Source: CAZGQY01 sp964528035
GTDB taxonomy: Bacteria; Pseudomonadota; Gammaproteobacteria; Methylococcales; UBA1147
Length of the DNA: 63,885 nucleotides
Assembly (NCBI GenBank): GCA_964528035.1
Contig: CAZGQY010000003.1
Span: 1 to 63,885 of the forward strand
Direction: 5' to 3'
Below the pieces are notes generated by a model. The model was not told where the DNA came from. It searched no databases and worked only from the letters and a program-made list of their open reading frames with translations. The translations under genes and the position numbers were made by a program. This document shows positions 46,641 through 55,515 of the stretch, piece after piece (position 1 is the first letter of the stretch; every line of letters begins with the position of its first letter).

Positions 46641-47588
46641 TTACCTGGATTGATACCATTTCACAGTCCTGTAAAGATTTTCGTCTGCCGAGTAAGGCGG
46701 GTTCCAATTCAAACATTGCCGGGTCTTTTCGATACCCACCTGCAAACTGCCACACAACCGATCCAATTCTGGAGTTCTTTGCAAAAAACGCGCAACTGAA
46801 TACAAGTATTTATCAGGAATTGGTAATAGAATGGATGATTTATTCATTAGTCCCGCTATTCTTAAAATCAAAGCTTTAGTTGAAAGATCTTCTCCATCCG
46901 ACACCAAATATACCTTGCTCTCAGTTGGTTTCTGTAATACACAATGGGCAAGCAGATGACAAAGATTGCCTACTCCCACCAGACTCCTGCGGTTATTAAT
47001 TCGACCAAACGGCAACGGACAACGCGAATCAATTAGTTTCAGTAAGCGCAAAAAATTGCCACCAACCTCTGGCCCATAAACCAATGGCGACCGCACGATA
47101 GTGACTGGCATAGCGGTCTGCAATGAAAGCGCTAACAGGCTCTGCTCAGCCTCATGTTTTGATTTCGCGTAGGGTCCGTGTGGATCAACCTCGTCATCCG
47201 CAGAAAAAGGTCGACCCATCGTTTTTTCACCGTTAACTTTTATACTGCTAAGAAACACAAAATGTTGCACACCGTTCAATGCAGCTTGTTGCGCCAGACA
47301 TTTCGTACCCTCAACATTGACACGCCTAAAATCACCTAATGCGTCGCTCGAAGTCTCCCGCATGACATGTACGCGAGCCGCTAAATGTATAACTACATCA
47401 ACCCCTCGCAGCGCTGATGACCAATCAGTAGACTCGTTAATTTCACCAACGAGAACTGTATCCCATCGCACAAGCAAACCATGCTGAAAACTACGAAGCG
47501 CAGCGATCACCTGATAGCCAGTAGATGTTAGCAAGGAACACAATGATCGGCCCACAAATCCGGATGCGCCAGTAACCAATATTTTCAT
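46641..47588 (-). CDS. NAD-dependent epimerase/dehydratase, WbpV/WbjF-like
   Basis: A 315-aa SDR-superfamily protein. The NAD motif is VTGASGFVGRSLCSLL. The catalytic region has FLSSIKVNGE and a YAKSKHEAE segment (YxxxK). It resembles the 4-reductase/epimerase partners that finish UDP-N-acetyl-D-quinovosamine or -fucosamine after a WbpM-type dehydratase. Its start overlaps the stop of the glycosyltransferase upstream (ATGA). The product is inferred from context. Confidence 0.9.
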   Translation of the reverse strand: MKILVTGASGFVGRSLCSLLTSTGYQVIAALRSFQHGLLVRWDTVLVGEINESTDWSSALRGVDVVIHLAARVHVMRETSSDALGDFRRVNVEGTKCLAQQAALNGVQHFVFLSSIKVNGEKTMGRPFSADDEVDPHGPYAKSKHEAEQSLLALSLQTAMPVTIVRSPLVYGPEVGGNFLRLLKLIDSRCPLPFGRINNRRSLVGVGNLCHLLAHCVLQKPTESKVYLVSDGEDLSTKALILRIAGLMNKSSILLPIPDKYLYSVARFLQRTPELDRLCGSLQVGIEKTRQCLNWNPPYSADENLYRTVKWYQSR

Positions 47589-48340
47589 AATGGCCGTCTT
47601 ATCATCTGCAACAATTTCACCGGATATTTGGAATAAATTTTAAACATATTGGTAGAAACAAAGTTTTCTCTGCAGGCCCTCAAAATCTCTCTATTCAATA
47701 TGATGTTACTTCTCCAACTCCGCGTACTCACTCCTCCCATATTCATTTTCACCCAAACCTGTGGAACATATACGGCGTTTATGGCGAATTTTGTGAACAT
47801 GCGAGTAACTAATTCGTAGTCCGCTGCAATATCATAATCGGTTTTAAACCCCCCATACTTCGCAAAGTATTCCCGCCTGAGATAAAACGTAGGATGTGCA
47901 GGCATCTGCCCAAAAGCCAGTCGAGCCGGTGAAAACGATCCAGAGCTAAAATACCGCACCACTTTGTGCGGATTGTCCTTCCGTACATAGACCAGATCAG
48001 CGTAACAGGCATCCACGCCGGAATTGCCAAAAACTCCCGCAACCGTAGCCAATACTTCAGAATCAGCAAAAACATCATCTGCATTAAGGAACCCGATCAC
48101 ATCACCCGTCGCCATTGCCAGCCCCTTATTCATGGCATGGTATATACCGTCATCAGGCTCTGATATCCACCGGAAATTTAACCTTTTATATTGTTCTATT
48201 CTGTCGATAGTCCGATCACTGGAAGCACCATCCACTAAGATATGTTCAACATTCGAATATTCTTGATTAACAACAGACCGAAGCGTTGCTTCAATTGTCT
48301 GTTCAGCGTTATAAGAAACGGTAATAACCGAAATTTTCAT
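47585..48340 (-). CDS. Glycosyltransferase family 2
   Basis: A 251-aa GT-A fold enzyme, cytosolic or peripheral, adding a sugar to a lipid-linked glycan. The N-terminal SVITVSYNAEQTIEATLRSV is typical of GT2, with DGASSDRT and the metal-binding region FLNADDVFAD (Asp-Asp). The start at 48340 (MKISVITVSYN) fits the family; the ten upstream in-frame codons do not. It is similar to WcaA-type transferases. The donor and acceptor are unknown. Confidence 0.92.
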   Translation of the reverse strand: MKISVITVSYNAEQTIEATLRSVVNQEYSNVEHILVDGASSDRTIDRIEQYKRLNFRWISEPDDGIYHAMNKGLAMATGDVIGFLNADDVFADSEVLATVAGVFGNSGVDACYADLVYVRKDNPHKVVRYFSSGSFSPARLAFGQMPAHPTFYLRREYFAKYGGFKTDYDIAADYELVTRMFTKFAINAVYVPQVWVKMNMGGVSTRSWRSNIILNREILRACRENFVSTNMFKIYSKYPVKLLQMIRRPL

Positions 48341-48505
48341 GCATCTACTCAGATAGTGTTTAATAGTCACTGAATAACTACTTCATCATCATTCAAGTCT
48401 GGCAACACAATAACCCATCAAACCACAGCTTCGCATATCGCTCTCACGGCCCCAAATCCCTTGAGACGGATTTTCACCTCTTTACAAAGACCTCAAAAGT
48501 ACTCG

Positions 48506-49072
48506 CTATACAGTAAAATCCTGATTTATAGATTCATCATCATAACGCTCCCGAACGGGTGCAGCCGGAACACCTTGATATATCCACCCAGCATCCAAAT
48601 TCCAGTTTGCAACACTTCCCAAACTTAACACAGCGCCTTCACCAACGCGCACTCCAGGGCCAATCGTCGCTCTGGCGCAAATCCAGACGCTGTTTTCAAT
48701 CGAGATGGGTTTGGTCAGTAAATCAAACGACTCTTTTGTCCAGTCGTGATTTCCTGTACAAAAATAGACATCCTGGGAAATACAACAATGATTGCCAATA
48801 TTGACCTCGGCAAGATTATCCAGCCAGACATTTCGCCCGATCCAGGAATGGTTGCCAATTTTAAGACGCCAGGGAAATTTGATTCGAACACCGGGATTAA
48901 TCACTACGCCGGTGCCAATCTGTGCACCGAATCGACGCAGCAAGAAAACTCTGATCTTAGTCCCCGGAAACCATGAACTAAGAAATAACCACTCGCACAA
49001 CAACCAACTCGCCTCCTTAAAGGATCCCGCTCCGCGGTCAAAGTTGAATTTATCGTAACGATCCAGGCGCAT
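48506..49072 (-). CDS. Left-handed beta-helix acetyltransferase (WcaF-like)
   Basis: A 188-aa hexapeptide-repeat acyltransferase, probably O-acetylating a sugar of the surface glycan. It has IGTGVVINPGVRIKFPWRL, IGNHSWIGRNVWLDNLAEVNIG and the catalytic-region histidine in YFCTGNHDW, followed by further [IV]G repeats (IGPGVRVGEGAVLSLGSV). This layout is that of colanic acid acetyltransferase WcaF. It lies between two glycosyltransferase genes on the same strand. Confidence 0.92.
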   Translation of the reverse strand: MRLDRYDKFNFDRGAGSFKEASWLLCEWLFLSSWFPGTKIRVFLLRRFGAQIGTGVVINPGVRIKFPWRLKIGNHSWIGRNVWLDNLAEVNIGNHCCISQDVYFCTGNHDWTKESFDLLTKPISIENSVWICARATIGPGVRVGEGAVLSLGSVANWNLDAGWIYQGVPAAPVRERYDDESINQDFTV

Positions 49073-49293
49073 AGGTATTGTCTAATTTTTTCTTAGCTGG
49101 TTTTTTCCAACTCAATCTGTTTCGCGTACAAAATACTGGTAAGTAGCCATATGGAACGCGTTAAACCAATCCTGTTGTACAGCCCTAAATATTCATAAGC
49201 CGCATCCTTTCTATATTGTACGCTAAAGGATTACCGTATATTCAGTTTACAACGCTTAATTTATCGATGTTCCACAACCGATCACCACCACCC

Positions 49294-50457
49294 TTATTCT
49301 GGCAATTTTGTCATTTTCGCCAATTCCTCATAAAGACTCATCCATTTTGCCCGTACTGACGTTAACGAGTAAAGCTGTTCAACGAACTTACGACTTCTGG
49401 TACCACGCTGAATTCGTTCCGGAACACTCCATTGAGCAACCGTTTTTAATGCATCGCTCAACAGTCGTCGATCAGGTTCCACCAATATTCCTCCGCCCTC
49501 TTCCCAATTCAGTAAACCGGTTTGTGGTGATGTCAGTGTTGGCGTATAACAGCCCGCAGATTCCAAATTAACCATTCCTACAACCTCTGAATAGGATGGA
49601 GCCACGACGACCCAGGAATTCATCATGCAGGTGTATTTTTCTACTTCGTAAATCGGCCCGGAAAATTCGATTTGGTCACAGAGTTCAGATTTTTTCGCAT
49701 CAGCTTTTAACAACTGCAAATAGTTCTGATCTTCCTCAGGACCTGCGATTAGCAACCGCCATTGGCTACCTAAATTGGCAGAAATAAAGGCGGAAATTAA
49801 CAAATCAACTCCCTTTTTCGGATGGATTCGCCCTACATACAATATTCTCTTCTGCAGAACCCGATCAGAAAACGACAATTGACTGTCTATTTCCGAAAGA
49901 TCAATCGCATTCGGTATCAACTCGATTCGTTTATCCGGCAAAAGATCACTGAGATGTCGTTGCTCCAGAGGAGTAATCGCATGCAATACCGATACCCTGG
50001 AAAATACAGGTTTTGCCAGCAAATGCCAATATAAATTCTTTTTTAAAGTCCGTAGTTTTCCCTGCCCGTACCACGCCCACGGTTCAACCATGCCATGCAC
50101 ACTAAGAATGGTCGAAACACCCAAAGAATGCGCCACTTTTTGCGCCACCCAGGGAGCCGCTTTCCACAAGCCGTGTAAGTGTAAGACGCCGATTTTATGG
50201 TTTTTAATTGACTGTTTGATCACCTTTTTAAATTTTGCAGACCAACCCCAGTTAAATCCACATAAGTCAGCAGGTACCTCAATCAGCTCGATACCATCGG
50301 CTGGCGCTATGCTGCCTGCTCCAACAGCAACAATGATTATTGCGGATTGATCGGAAGCCGATGTTTGACAGATCGCCGACAAAAAGTTTACGACAGCAGT
50401 AATTCCTGTATTTTTCCTGGAATGGTCTTCGGTAACAAATAAGACCCCGCTATTCAT
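49294..50457 (-). CDS. Glycosyltransferase family 4
   Basis: A 387-aa GT-B fold transferase. The N-terminal acceptor domain contains GVLHLHGLWKAAPWVAQ and VSVHGMVEPWAWYGQG. The C-terminal donor domain has ILYVGRIHPKKGVDLLISAF, LLIAGPEEDQNYLQLL and PSYSEVVGMVNLESAG (an E-x7-E-like motif in which the second Glu is retained). It is likely a hexosyltransferase for the surface polysaccharide. It is the first gene of the cluster as transcribed, 221 bp before the acetyltransferase gene. Confidence 0.92.
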   Translation of the reverse strand: MNSGVLFVTEDHSRKNTGITAVVNFLSAICQTSASDQSAIIIVAVGAGSIAPADGIELIEVPADLCGFNWGWSAKFKKVIKQSIKNHKIGVLHLHGLWKAAPWVAQKVAHSLGVSTILSVHGMVEPWAWYGQGKLRTLKKNLYWHLLAKPVFSRVSVLHAITPLEQRHLSDLLPDKRIELIPNAIDLSEIDSQLSFSDRVLQKRILYVGRIHPKKGVDLLISAFISANLGSQWRLLIAGPEEDQNYLQLLKADAKKSELCDQIEFSGPIYEVEKYTCMMNSWVVVAPSYSEVVGMVNLESAGCYTPTLTSPQTGLLNWEEGGGILVEPDRRLLSDALKTVAQWSVPERIQRGTRSRKFVEQLYSLTSVRAKWMSLYEELAKMTKLPE

Positions 50458-50609
50458 TTGGCACTGTCTTTTGAAAGCGGTACCAGCCTGAATATAACAC
50501 CGCTATTTGAATGTATGGTTTCAAATGAAACCAATTACTGAAACACAACTTGCTTGAAATTAACCAGGCTGAATAAATATAAAAAGGCGGCATAAACAAG
50601 TATCTGTTT

Positions 50610-50915
50610 TCATATAAACCAGGATTGAATAGGACTATTATCTGCAGCAAGACGCACAAAGCCTGAGTAACTGATAATTTCGACACCCACCAATAGCTGC
50701 TGAGACGTAAAGCCTCTTGCTTCAAGATCAAGGCCCAATGCAAAAACAGATATATTTGTCAGCGCTTGCTCAAGCTCCGGCGCTGTCTCAGCTCCTTTAA
50801 TCGCCAGACAAACGCCATTCTCAATCAGCAACAGGGAATCGCCCTGCGCAACTCGGGATAAACATCGTCTAAACGATTCTGATCCGCTAGTTGAATAGTT
50901 TACAAGATGTAGCAT
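50610..50915 (-). CDS. tusB: Sulfurtransferase complex subunit TusB
   Basis: A 101-aa DsrH-family protein, part of the TusBCD sulfur relay for 2-thiouridine in tRNA wobble positions. It starts MLHLVNYSTSGSESFRRCLSR and contains GDSLLLIENGVCLAI and the ending AADNSPIQSWFI, all typical of TusB. ATG 50915 has AAGG eight bases upstream. It is the last gene of tusDCB; the usual fourth gene tusE is not present downstream. Confidence 0.92.
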   Translation of the reverse strand: MLHLVNYSTSGSESFRRCLSRVAQGDSLLLIENGVCLAIKGAETAPELEQALTNISVFALGLDLEARGFTSQQLLVGVEIISYSGFVRLAADNSPIQSWFI

Positions 50916-50958
50916 GCAAAACGCCTTAAAACCGACCAAAAAACGGTGAACCTCAATT

Positions 50959-51318
50959 TCAACAATTCACGACCAGGTCATAACTCCCTAACAGAGGCCC
51001 TAAATTGGAACGACTCACGTTGCTTACAGGAATTTGTACCGCGTCTAATTGCAGGCCACGTTCACCAAACGATTCCTCTTCAACATAAAGATCCTCTACA
51101 TCGTAGATCGGCAGGGAATTCAAAATTGCGGCAATATCCCTGCACCCAATCACTTCCGGGTTTTGCTTGGCTGTTAACAGCATAACTCCATCGTCAATAA
51201 ACAATACACCGACACTTTGTTCAAAGGCCGCTGCGGTGAGCAACATATCCATGTGTTCCTGTATTCGGAGACTGGCATGCGGCGCACATGAAAAAACAAA
51301 CAAAAAGCGCTTTTTCAA
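50959..51318 (-). CDS. tusC: Sulfurtransferase complex subunit TusC
   Basis: A 119-aa DsrF-family protein of the TusBCD hexamer. Family features are KRFLFVFSCAPHASLRIQEH, VGVLFIDDGVMLL, LPIYDVEDLYV and the ending LLGSYDLVVNC. I place the start at TTG 51318: it gives exactly the E. coli TusC length and is preceded by GGTGG, five bases upstream, at the tusD end. A GTG at 51327 is an alternative. Confidence 0.92.
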   Translation of the reverse strand: MKKRFLFVFSCAPHASLRIQEHMDMLLTAAAFEQSVGVLFIDDGVMLLTAKQNPEVIGCRDIAAILNSLPIYDVEDLYVEEESFGERGLQLDAVQIPVSNVSRSNLGPLLGSYDLVVNC

Positions 51319-51319
51319 A

Positions 51320-51709
51320 TTAACCACCAAATACCAATAATCGATCTGCTTCGATACCCGCCTCAACCCATTGGCCCAACCCTGATATTCTGAAACCAGC
51401 CGCCAGACTGGTCTTGAGACCTTGCCGTATCGCTATATCCGCCTCAAGCAATCCGCGACGCTGCGCAGCAGACACACACACAACAAGATCAACATTGTGA
51501 TCCCTGGCCAGGTTCCCCCACAAGGTCACAAAATCGGACTCATCGTCCGGAACGACAGCGTGACCGATCGCATTATAGATTCCGTCGAAATAGAAAAATA
51601 CCCGGAATATTTGATGACCCTGATCAATCGCCGCCAGGGCAAACTGGTAGGCTGTTCGCGTTCCCTGACCATTGTATGGACTGGAATTGACTTGAACTGC
51701 AAATTTCAT
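51320..51709 (-). CDS. tusD: Sulfurtransferase complex subunit TusD
   Basis: A 129-aa DsrE-family protein carrying the persulfide-relay cysteine in VDLVVCVSAAQRRGL. It starts MKFAVQVNSSPYNGQGTRTAYQFA, matching the family N-terminus, and has the conserved FRVFFYFDGIYNA. It receives sulfur from TusA and passes it to TusE for MnmA-dependent tRNA thiolation. First gene of tusDCB; one base separates its stop from the tusC start. Confidence 0.94.
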   Translation of the reverse strand: MKFAVQVNSSPYNGQGTRTAYQFALAAIDQGHQIFRVFFYFDGIYNAIGHAVVPDDESDFVTLWGNLARDHNVDLVVCVSAAQRRGLLEADIAIRQGLKTSLAAGFRISGLGQWVEAGIEADRLLVFGG

Positions 51710-51864
51710 CGGTGCCTTATTGATCTATTTCCCTGATTCTGAAACTATTCAGCGTAATTTCTTAACAGGGACTAAGGTGTTGACTCTTTGGGTTCTGCAA
51801 CAGCAACGTTGCAGCGGAACTTACACGGATGATTCGCGTACCGAATAATCATTTGCTTGCGCCC

Positions 51865-52029
51865 TAAGGAGCGAGGATTCAATAATATACAAATCTTGAC
51901 TTGTCTTATTGTCCATCTTCTGCGTTGTAGCAACAGTTGCGTAGCCCTGCTATGCGCCTGTTGCTATGCCTTGAAGACAAACAATAACCCTGCGTCAATC
52001 TTTCGCATATTATTAAAACCTCGCTCCTA
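51865..52029 (+). repeat. Complete palindromic MITE-like repeat (copy 4)
   Basis: Same element as at 27877 and 29897, with TATACAAATC in the left arm and GTCCATCTTC near the middle. It occupies most of the 389-bp gene-free stretch between tusD (upstream side) and the glycine-zipper lipoprotein gene. The rest of that stretch shows nothing further. Confidence 0.93.
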
Positions 52030-52098
52030 AACACAACACTTGCCGAGCTGATACTTGATTTTTTTATAACTGCGTAAAAGTCAATAATCCGTTCGGGA

Positions 52099-52368
52099 TC
52101 AGCGACCGTATTGGGCCTCATCCCGGCGACCTTGCTGATAGGCTCGTTGCTCGGACTCTTTATGCTTACCATAAAGATACCCCCCAGCGACTCCAACCGC
52201 CCCCCCAATCGCAGCCCCCATTGCGGCATTACCGGCTATCGCACCAATGACTGCTCCGGTTGCAGCTCCACCTGCGCCACCCGTTAAACTACGCTGTTGA
52301 GTCTGGGAAAGGCCCGTACATCCACTCAAGCCAATGCAAAAAACTAAAAGAAAAATAGATCGCTTCAT
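52099..52368 (-). CDS. Glycine-zipper lipoprotein, 89 aa
   Basis: The signal sequence MKRSIFLLVFCIGLSGC has Cys at residue 17 in the lipobox LSGC. It is followed by a glycine-zipper membrane-inserting segment (GGAGGAATGAVIGAIAGNAA; GAAIGGAVGVAGGYLYG) and a charged tail ending RRDEAQYGR. This is the SlyB/YMGG-like class of outer-membrane lipoproteins linked to envelope stress, though the exact function is not known. Its ATG overlaps the stop of the upstream gene (ATGA). Confidence 0.88.
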   Translation of the reverse strand: MKRSIFLLVFCIGLSGCTGLSQTQQRSLTGGAGGAATGAVIGAIAGNAAMGAAIGGAVGVAGGYLYGKHKESEQRAYQQGRRDEAQYGR

Positions 52369-52772
52369 GAGTTTCCCTCTGTTTCCATTTCATTTTTACA
52401 CGGCCATTGGTGAATCAAAAACCTGAATTCTGTTTCCACGGCACTCTCCTGATGATATTCAGGATGTTTTTGAACCCATGCGATAAACAGATCTATGGAT
52501 TCATTTCGTGACGGAGGATCTTGCGGAAGACAAACCAGCGGGGGAACATCCGGCCCATTGTTGACAGCTTCAAAATAATGGTATGCACCGACCAAATACC
52601 CGTGGCAAAAATGAATCGCCTTGGGATATACAGGATCGGCCTCATCTACAGTGCATAAATTAAGCAGATTTAAAGTATTATTTACTTTAAAATCCTCAAC
52701 AGTCACCGCTCGTAGAATTCCAGGCATCAATAGTGCAAATAATATCAACGATTTTATTATTCCTACATTCAT
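52365..52772 (-). CDS. Rap1a/Tai-like periplasmic protein
   Basis: A 135-aa exported protein with signal peptide SLILFALLMPGILRA. The mature part has LLNLCTVDEAD, FCHGYLVGAYHYFEAV, PPLVCLPQD and QWPCK, giving paired cysteines and the YLxG core of the Rap1a immunity-like domain. In Serratia such proteins neutralise type VI amidase effectors. Here no effector or T6SS gene is nearby, and isolated family members probably have other envelope roles. It is coupled to the glycine-zipper lipoprotein gene by a four-base overlap. GAGGGA precedes the ATG. Confidence 0.78.
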   Translation of the reverse strand: MNVGIIKSLILFALLMPGILRAVTVEDFKVNNTLNLLNLCTVDEADPVYPKAIHFCHGYLVGAYHYFEAVNNGPDVPPLVCLPQDPPSRNESIDLFIAWVQKHPEYHQESAVETEFRFLIHQWPCKNEMETEGNS

Positions 52773-53013
52773 GAAATATTGTCCCTCATTGTTCGAGTAA
52801 TTGAATCGTCGTGATCTCTGTTAAACTATTAAGGTATAGATACGCGAAGACAGTAATAATAACAGTAAGCATACGTGTTAATAAAGCCAGTTTCTAATTC
52901 GTTCTATCCCAAAATGAATGTATCATCACAGAATTCACATAGCTATTGTCAACCTCTGGGTTTAAGGTTATTCTGATGCATTACCAAAGCACATTCAATT
53001 TAAGGGCTCAAAC

Positions 53014-54045
53014 ATGGCTTCGGCTGACAAAAAGGCAGGCTGGCAAAATTCAGTTTCGCAGAAAAAAACCGAGAAAATCTCATCTATCAAAAAATATCCA
53101 ATCTTATGGAAATTAGGTATTTCTATCCTTACTGTCGCGCTCATTGTCTATGGGATAACAGTCTATTGGAGTATTGAACCTGCTGAGTTTGACGTTGTCG
53201 AATTTTCCCTAAAACGTGCCGATAAGACTAACGCGGAAAAACTTGCCACCGGATATGTATTTGCCAATACGCTGGCGCATATTTCAGAAACACTGCTTGA
53301 AAAAAACGGTGGTTTTCTTTCCAATGATATATTTCCAGGCGGAATAATCGATAATATGCCCGCCTGGGAATTTGGTGCACTGGTTATGCTGCGCGACGGT
53401 GCTTCAGCACTGAGAAACCATTTTGCCCGTTCGCAATCGCAATCGAAAGAAAACGCCCAACTTTCACAAGCGGAGCCGTTCTTCTATTACAATCACACAT
53501 CATGGGCTTTACCCTCTACAGAAGACGAATATAAAAAGGGAACCGATAATCTACTTTTGTATTTGAGGGATCTAAATAATCCTGACGCACACAACGCGCA
53601 CTTCTTTTCCCGCGCGGATAATCTGGATCAATACCTTCAGGTCATACTTAAACGCCTGGGCGACTATTCGTATCGACTGAGTGCAAGCTCCGTATCGAAA
53701 CAATCGTATGATCTGGCCAGTAATAAAGTTTCTGTCACCAAAACCCCCTGGATGGAAGTAGACGACGTATTCTGGGAGGCGCGTGGTGCTACCTGGGCAT
53801 TATTGCATTTATTTAAATCAATTGAAGCCGATTTTGATACAACTTTACGTGGTAAAGGAGCCAAAGCAACTTTGCGGCAAATTATCCATGAACTGGAAGA
53901 CGCACAAGTTGCTATATTAAGCCCTGTCATTCTCAATGGTGACGGCTTTGGTTTGTTTGCAAACTATTCACTCACTATGGCAAACCACATTGCACGCGCG
54001 AATGCTGCAACCCTGGATTTACGGGAATTGATGCTGAGAGGCTAA
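53014..54045 (+). CDS. DUF2333 family protein
   Basis: A 343-aa protein with one N-terminal membrane helix (ISILTVALIVYGITVYWSI, about 36-54) and a large soluble helical domain. Conserved family segments are TGYVFANTLAHISETLLEKNGGFLSNDIFPGG, DNMPAWEFGALVMLRD and DDVFWEARGATWALLHL. It is common in gammaproteobacteria, and its function is not established. AAGGGC lies six bases before the ATG. The DUF4389 gene follows at six bases, so the two form an operon. Confidence 0.92.
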   Translation: MASADKKAGWQNSVSQKKTEKISSIKKYPILWKLGISILTVALIVYGITVYWSIEPAEFDVVEFSLKRADKTNAEKLATGYVFANTLAHISETLLEKNGGFLSNDIFPGGIIDNMPAWEFGALVMLRDGASALRNHFARSQSQSKENAQLSQAEPFFYYNHTSWALPSTEDEYKKGTDNLLLYLRDLNNPDAHNAHFFSRADNLDQYLQVILKRLGDYSYRLSASSVSKQSYDLASNKVSVTKTPWMEVDDVFWEARGATWALLHLFKSIEADFDTTLRGKGAKATLRQIIHELEDAQVAILSPVILNGDGFGLFANYSLTMANHIARANAATLDLRELMLRG

Positions 54046-54050
54046 CTCTT

Positions 54051-54356
54051 TTGGATCAAAATATTAACGAAAATCTCAAGAGAACCGGAACCTGGCGTAG
54101 AATATTTTTTATGCTGGTATTTGCTGTGATTCTTGGCTTTGTCCGGCTCGCATTGTGGGCCGTTGTACTGTTGCAAGTTGCCTCAAATTTGTTCACTGGA
54201 TCTGAAAACATAAATGTGCTTAACTTCAGTCATAAACTTGCGGTTTATGTATACAATATTTTGTTATTTCTGACCTACAATACAGAACAAATGCCGTTCC
54301 CGTTTTCCGACTGGGACGAACATGCCCACCCTGCCGGATTGCAAGCGAAACACTAA
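54051..54356 (+). CDS. DUF4389 membrane protein
   Basis: A 101-aa protein with two hydrophobic segments (FFMLVFAVILGFVRLALWAVV and VYNILLFLTYNTEQ) and the conserved C-terminal PFPFSDWDE of the family. The start is TTG (aligned as MDQNINENLKRTGTW); the DUF2333 stop is five bases upstream. Its function is unknown. The pairing with DUF2333 is recurrent in this group of bacteria, from memory. Confidence 0.88.
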   Translation: MDQNINENLKRTGTWRRIFFMLVFAVILGFVRLALWAVVLLQVASNLFTGSENINVLNFSHKLAVYVYNILLFLTYNTEQMPFPFSDWDEHAHPAGLQAKH

Positions 54357-54515
54357 CCGACTGTCCAACAAAAAATACCCCGGATTGTTGCGAATTCCCT
54401 TCGGACAGCGGGACACCGCTCAATCATAACCTCTATTACACGTTACAAAACACCGGGACTTAAAATCCCAACCCCTCAGAACCTTGTATCAGGAGACGAT
54501 CTACCGAAAATGAAT

Positions 54516-55019
54516 TCAGCTAAAGACTTCACGCAGATATTTGTATAATAATCGTGCAGAGCGCGGAGCTTTGCCAAGTTTTGCCTCTGATTGCCCCTTG
54601 CGCAACAATTGCCTTAGATATTGCCGATCCACATCAGGTGCCACAACAAGAAGGTCACCGATCGCCGCGTCCCCTTCTGCGAGCAATCTATCCCGCCAGC
54701 TTTCCAGGCGATGATGAAGCTTGGTGGCATCCCTACCCTGACTTTGTAATTTCTGCAACTCTGAACGTATAAATTCAGTATCAACCTGCCTTAACAGACG
54801 ACCAATATATTTATGTTGTCTTTTAAGCGCCGTCCGATGCTTTATAGATTGTGCCACATCCACTGAAGATCTAAGTTCAGCAGACAAATCCAGGCGATCC
54901 AGTTCTTTACCTGAAAGTCGACTCAAATCTGCACCTAATCGCTGCATTTCCAGACTATCTTTCTTTTTCTGAGTCTTACTCGGCTCTTCCGGGACTTCGG
55001 AGTATAAAGAATCAGTCAC
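54516..55019 (-). CDS. darP: Ribosome biogenesis factor DarP (YjgA, DUF615)
   Basis: A 167-aa basic helical protein that binds the 50S subunit late in assembly. It has the family start region SKTQKKKDSLEMQRLGADL, KHRTALKRQHKYIGRLLR and the C-terminal QYLRQLLRKGQSEAKLGKAPRSARLLYKYLR. GTG is the initiator at 55019. In many bacteria pmbA lies divergently upstream; here it does not. Confidence 0.95.
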   Translation of the reverse strand: MTDSLYSEVPEEPSKTQKKKDSLEMQRLGADLSRLSGKELDRLDLSAELRSSVDVAQSIKHRTALKRQHKYIGRLLRQVDTEFIRSELQKLQSQGRDATKLHHRLESWRDRLLAEGDAAIGDLLVVAPDVDRQYLRQLLRKGQSEAKLGKAPRSARLLYKYLREVFS

Positions 55020-55284
55020 GTGAACAACTCAGATCAAACACTTCGCATCCAGCCATAGTATGGCCGTGCAGCAATATACTTTGCCGCGAAAAACCGTGTT
55101 GTCATTTTTTTCTTCCAAACTAAAAATCCATCCGAAAACCTGTGACGAAGGGCAATACCCAGAAACAACTGCCAGAGTATACGCAGAAACGAATTACAGA
55201 ACGTAATTCATCATTAAAAACAGAGCCCAATGTGCTCTACCCTCATTTTCCTACCGAAACTATCCGCTAATATTTCAACAGCGA

Positions 55285-55473
55285 CTAAACCATTGCCACC
55301 AGAAAAACAACAAACAGAACAACCAGCGCGATAGGCACCAACACTGCCGGCCAGTCTTTCTCCGCCTGCTGACTTCTGGCCATCGAGGCCTTGATGCCCG
55401 GCCTAAACCATAAAATCACCAGTAGTGCCAATACCCCGTACATGACAGCTTCCCAAGTTGAAGGCTGATCCAT
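55285..55473 (-). CDS. Small membrane protein, 62 aa
   Basis: It has two hydrophobic helices (EAVMYGVLALLVILWF and VLVPIALVVLFVVFLVAMV) joined by a short polar loop containing QQAEKDWP. A strong ribosome site (AGGAGAG, six bases before ATG) supports expression. I do not recognise the family. It is the last gene in a minus-strand run, 42 bp after the 321-aa envelope protein gene, with which it may be co-transcribed. Confidence 0.78.
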   Translation of the reverse strand: MDQPSTWEAVMYGVLALLVILWFRPGIKASMARSQQAEKDWPAVLVPIALVVLFVVFLVAMV

Positions 55474-55515
55474 ATTTTCTCTCCTGTAAATTCTGTGTCA
55501 GAAAAAGAAACCGTT

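Noticed and set aside
52365..52772. Type VI secretion immunity gene
   Set aside because: The Rap1a-like fold is present, but no effector, VgrG, Hcp or other T6SS gene lies in the window.
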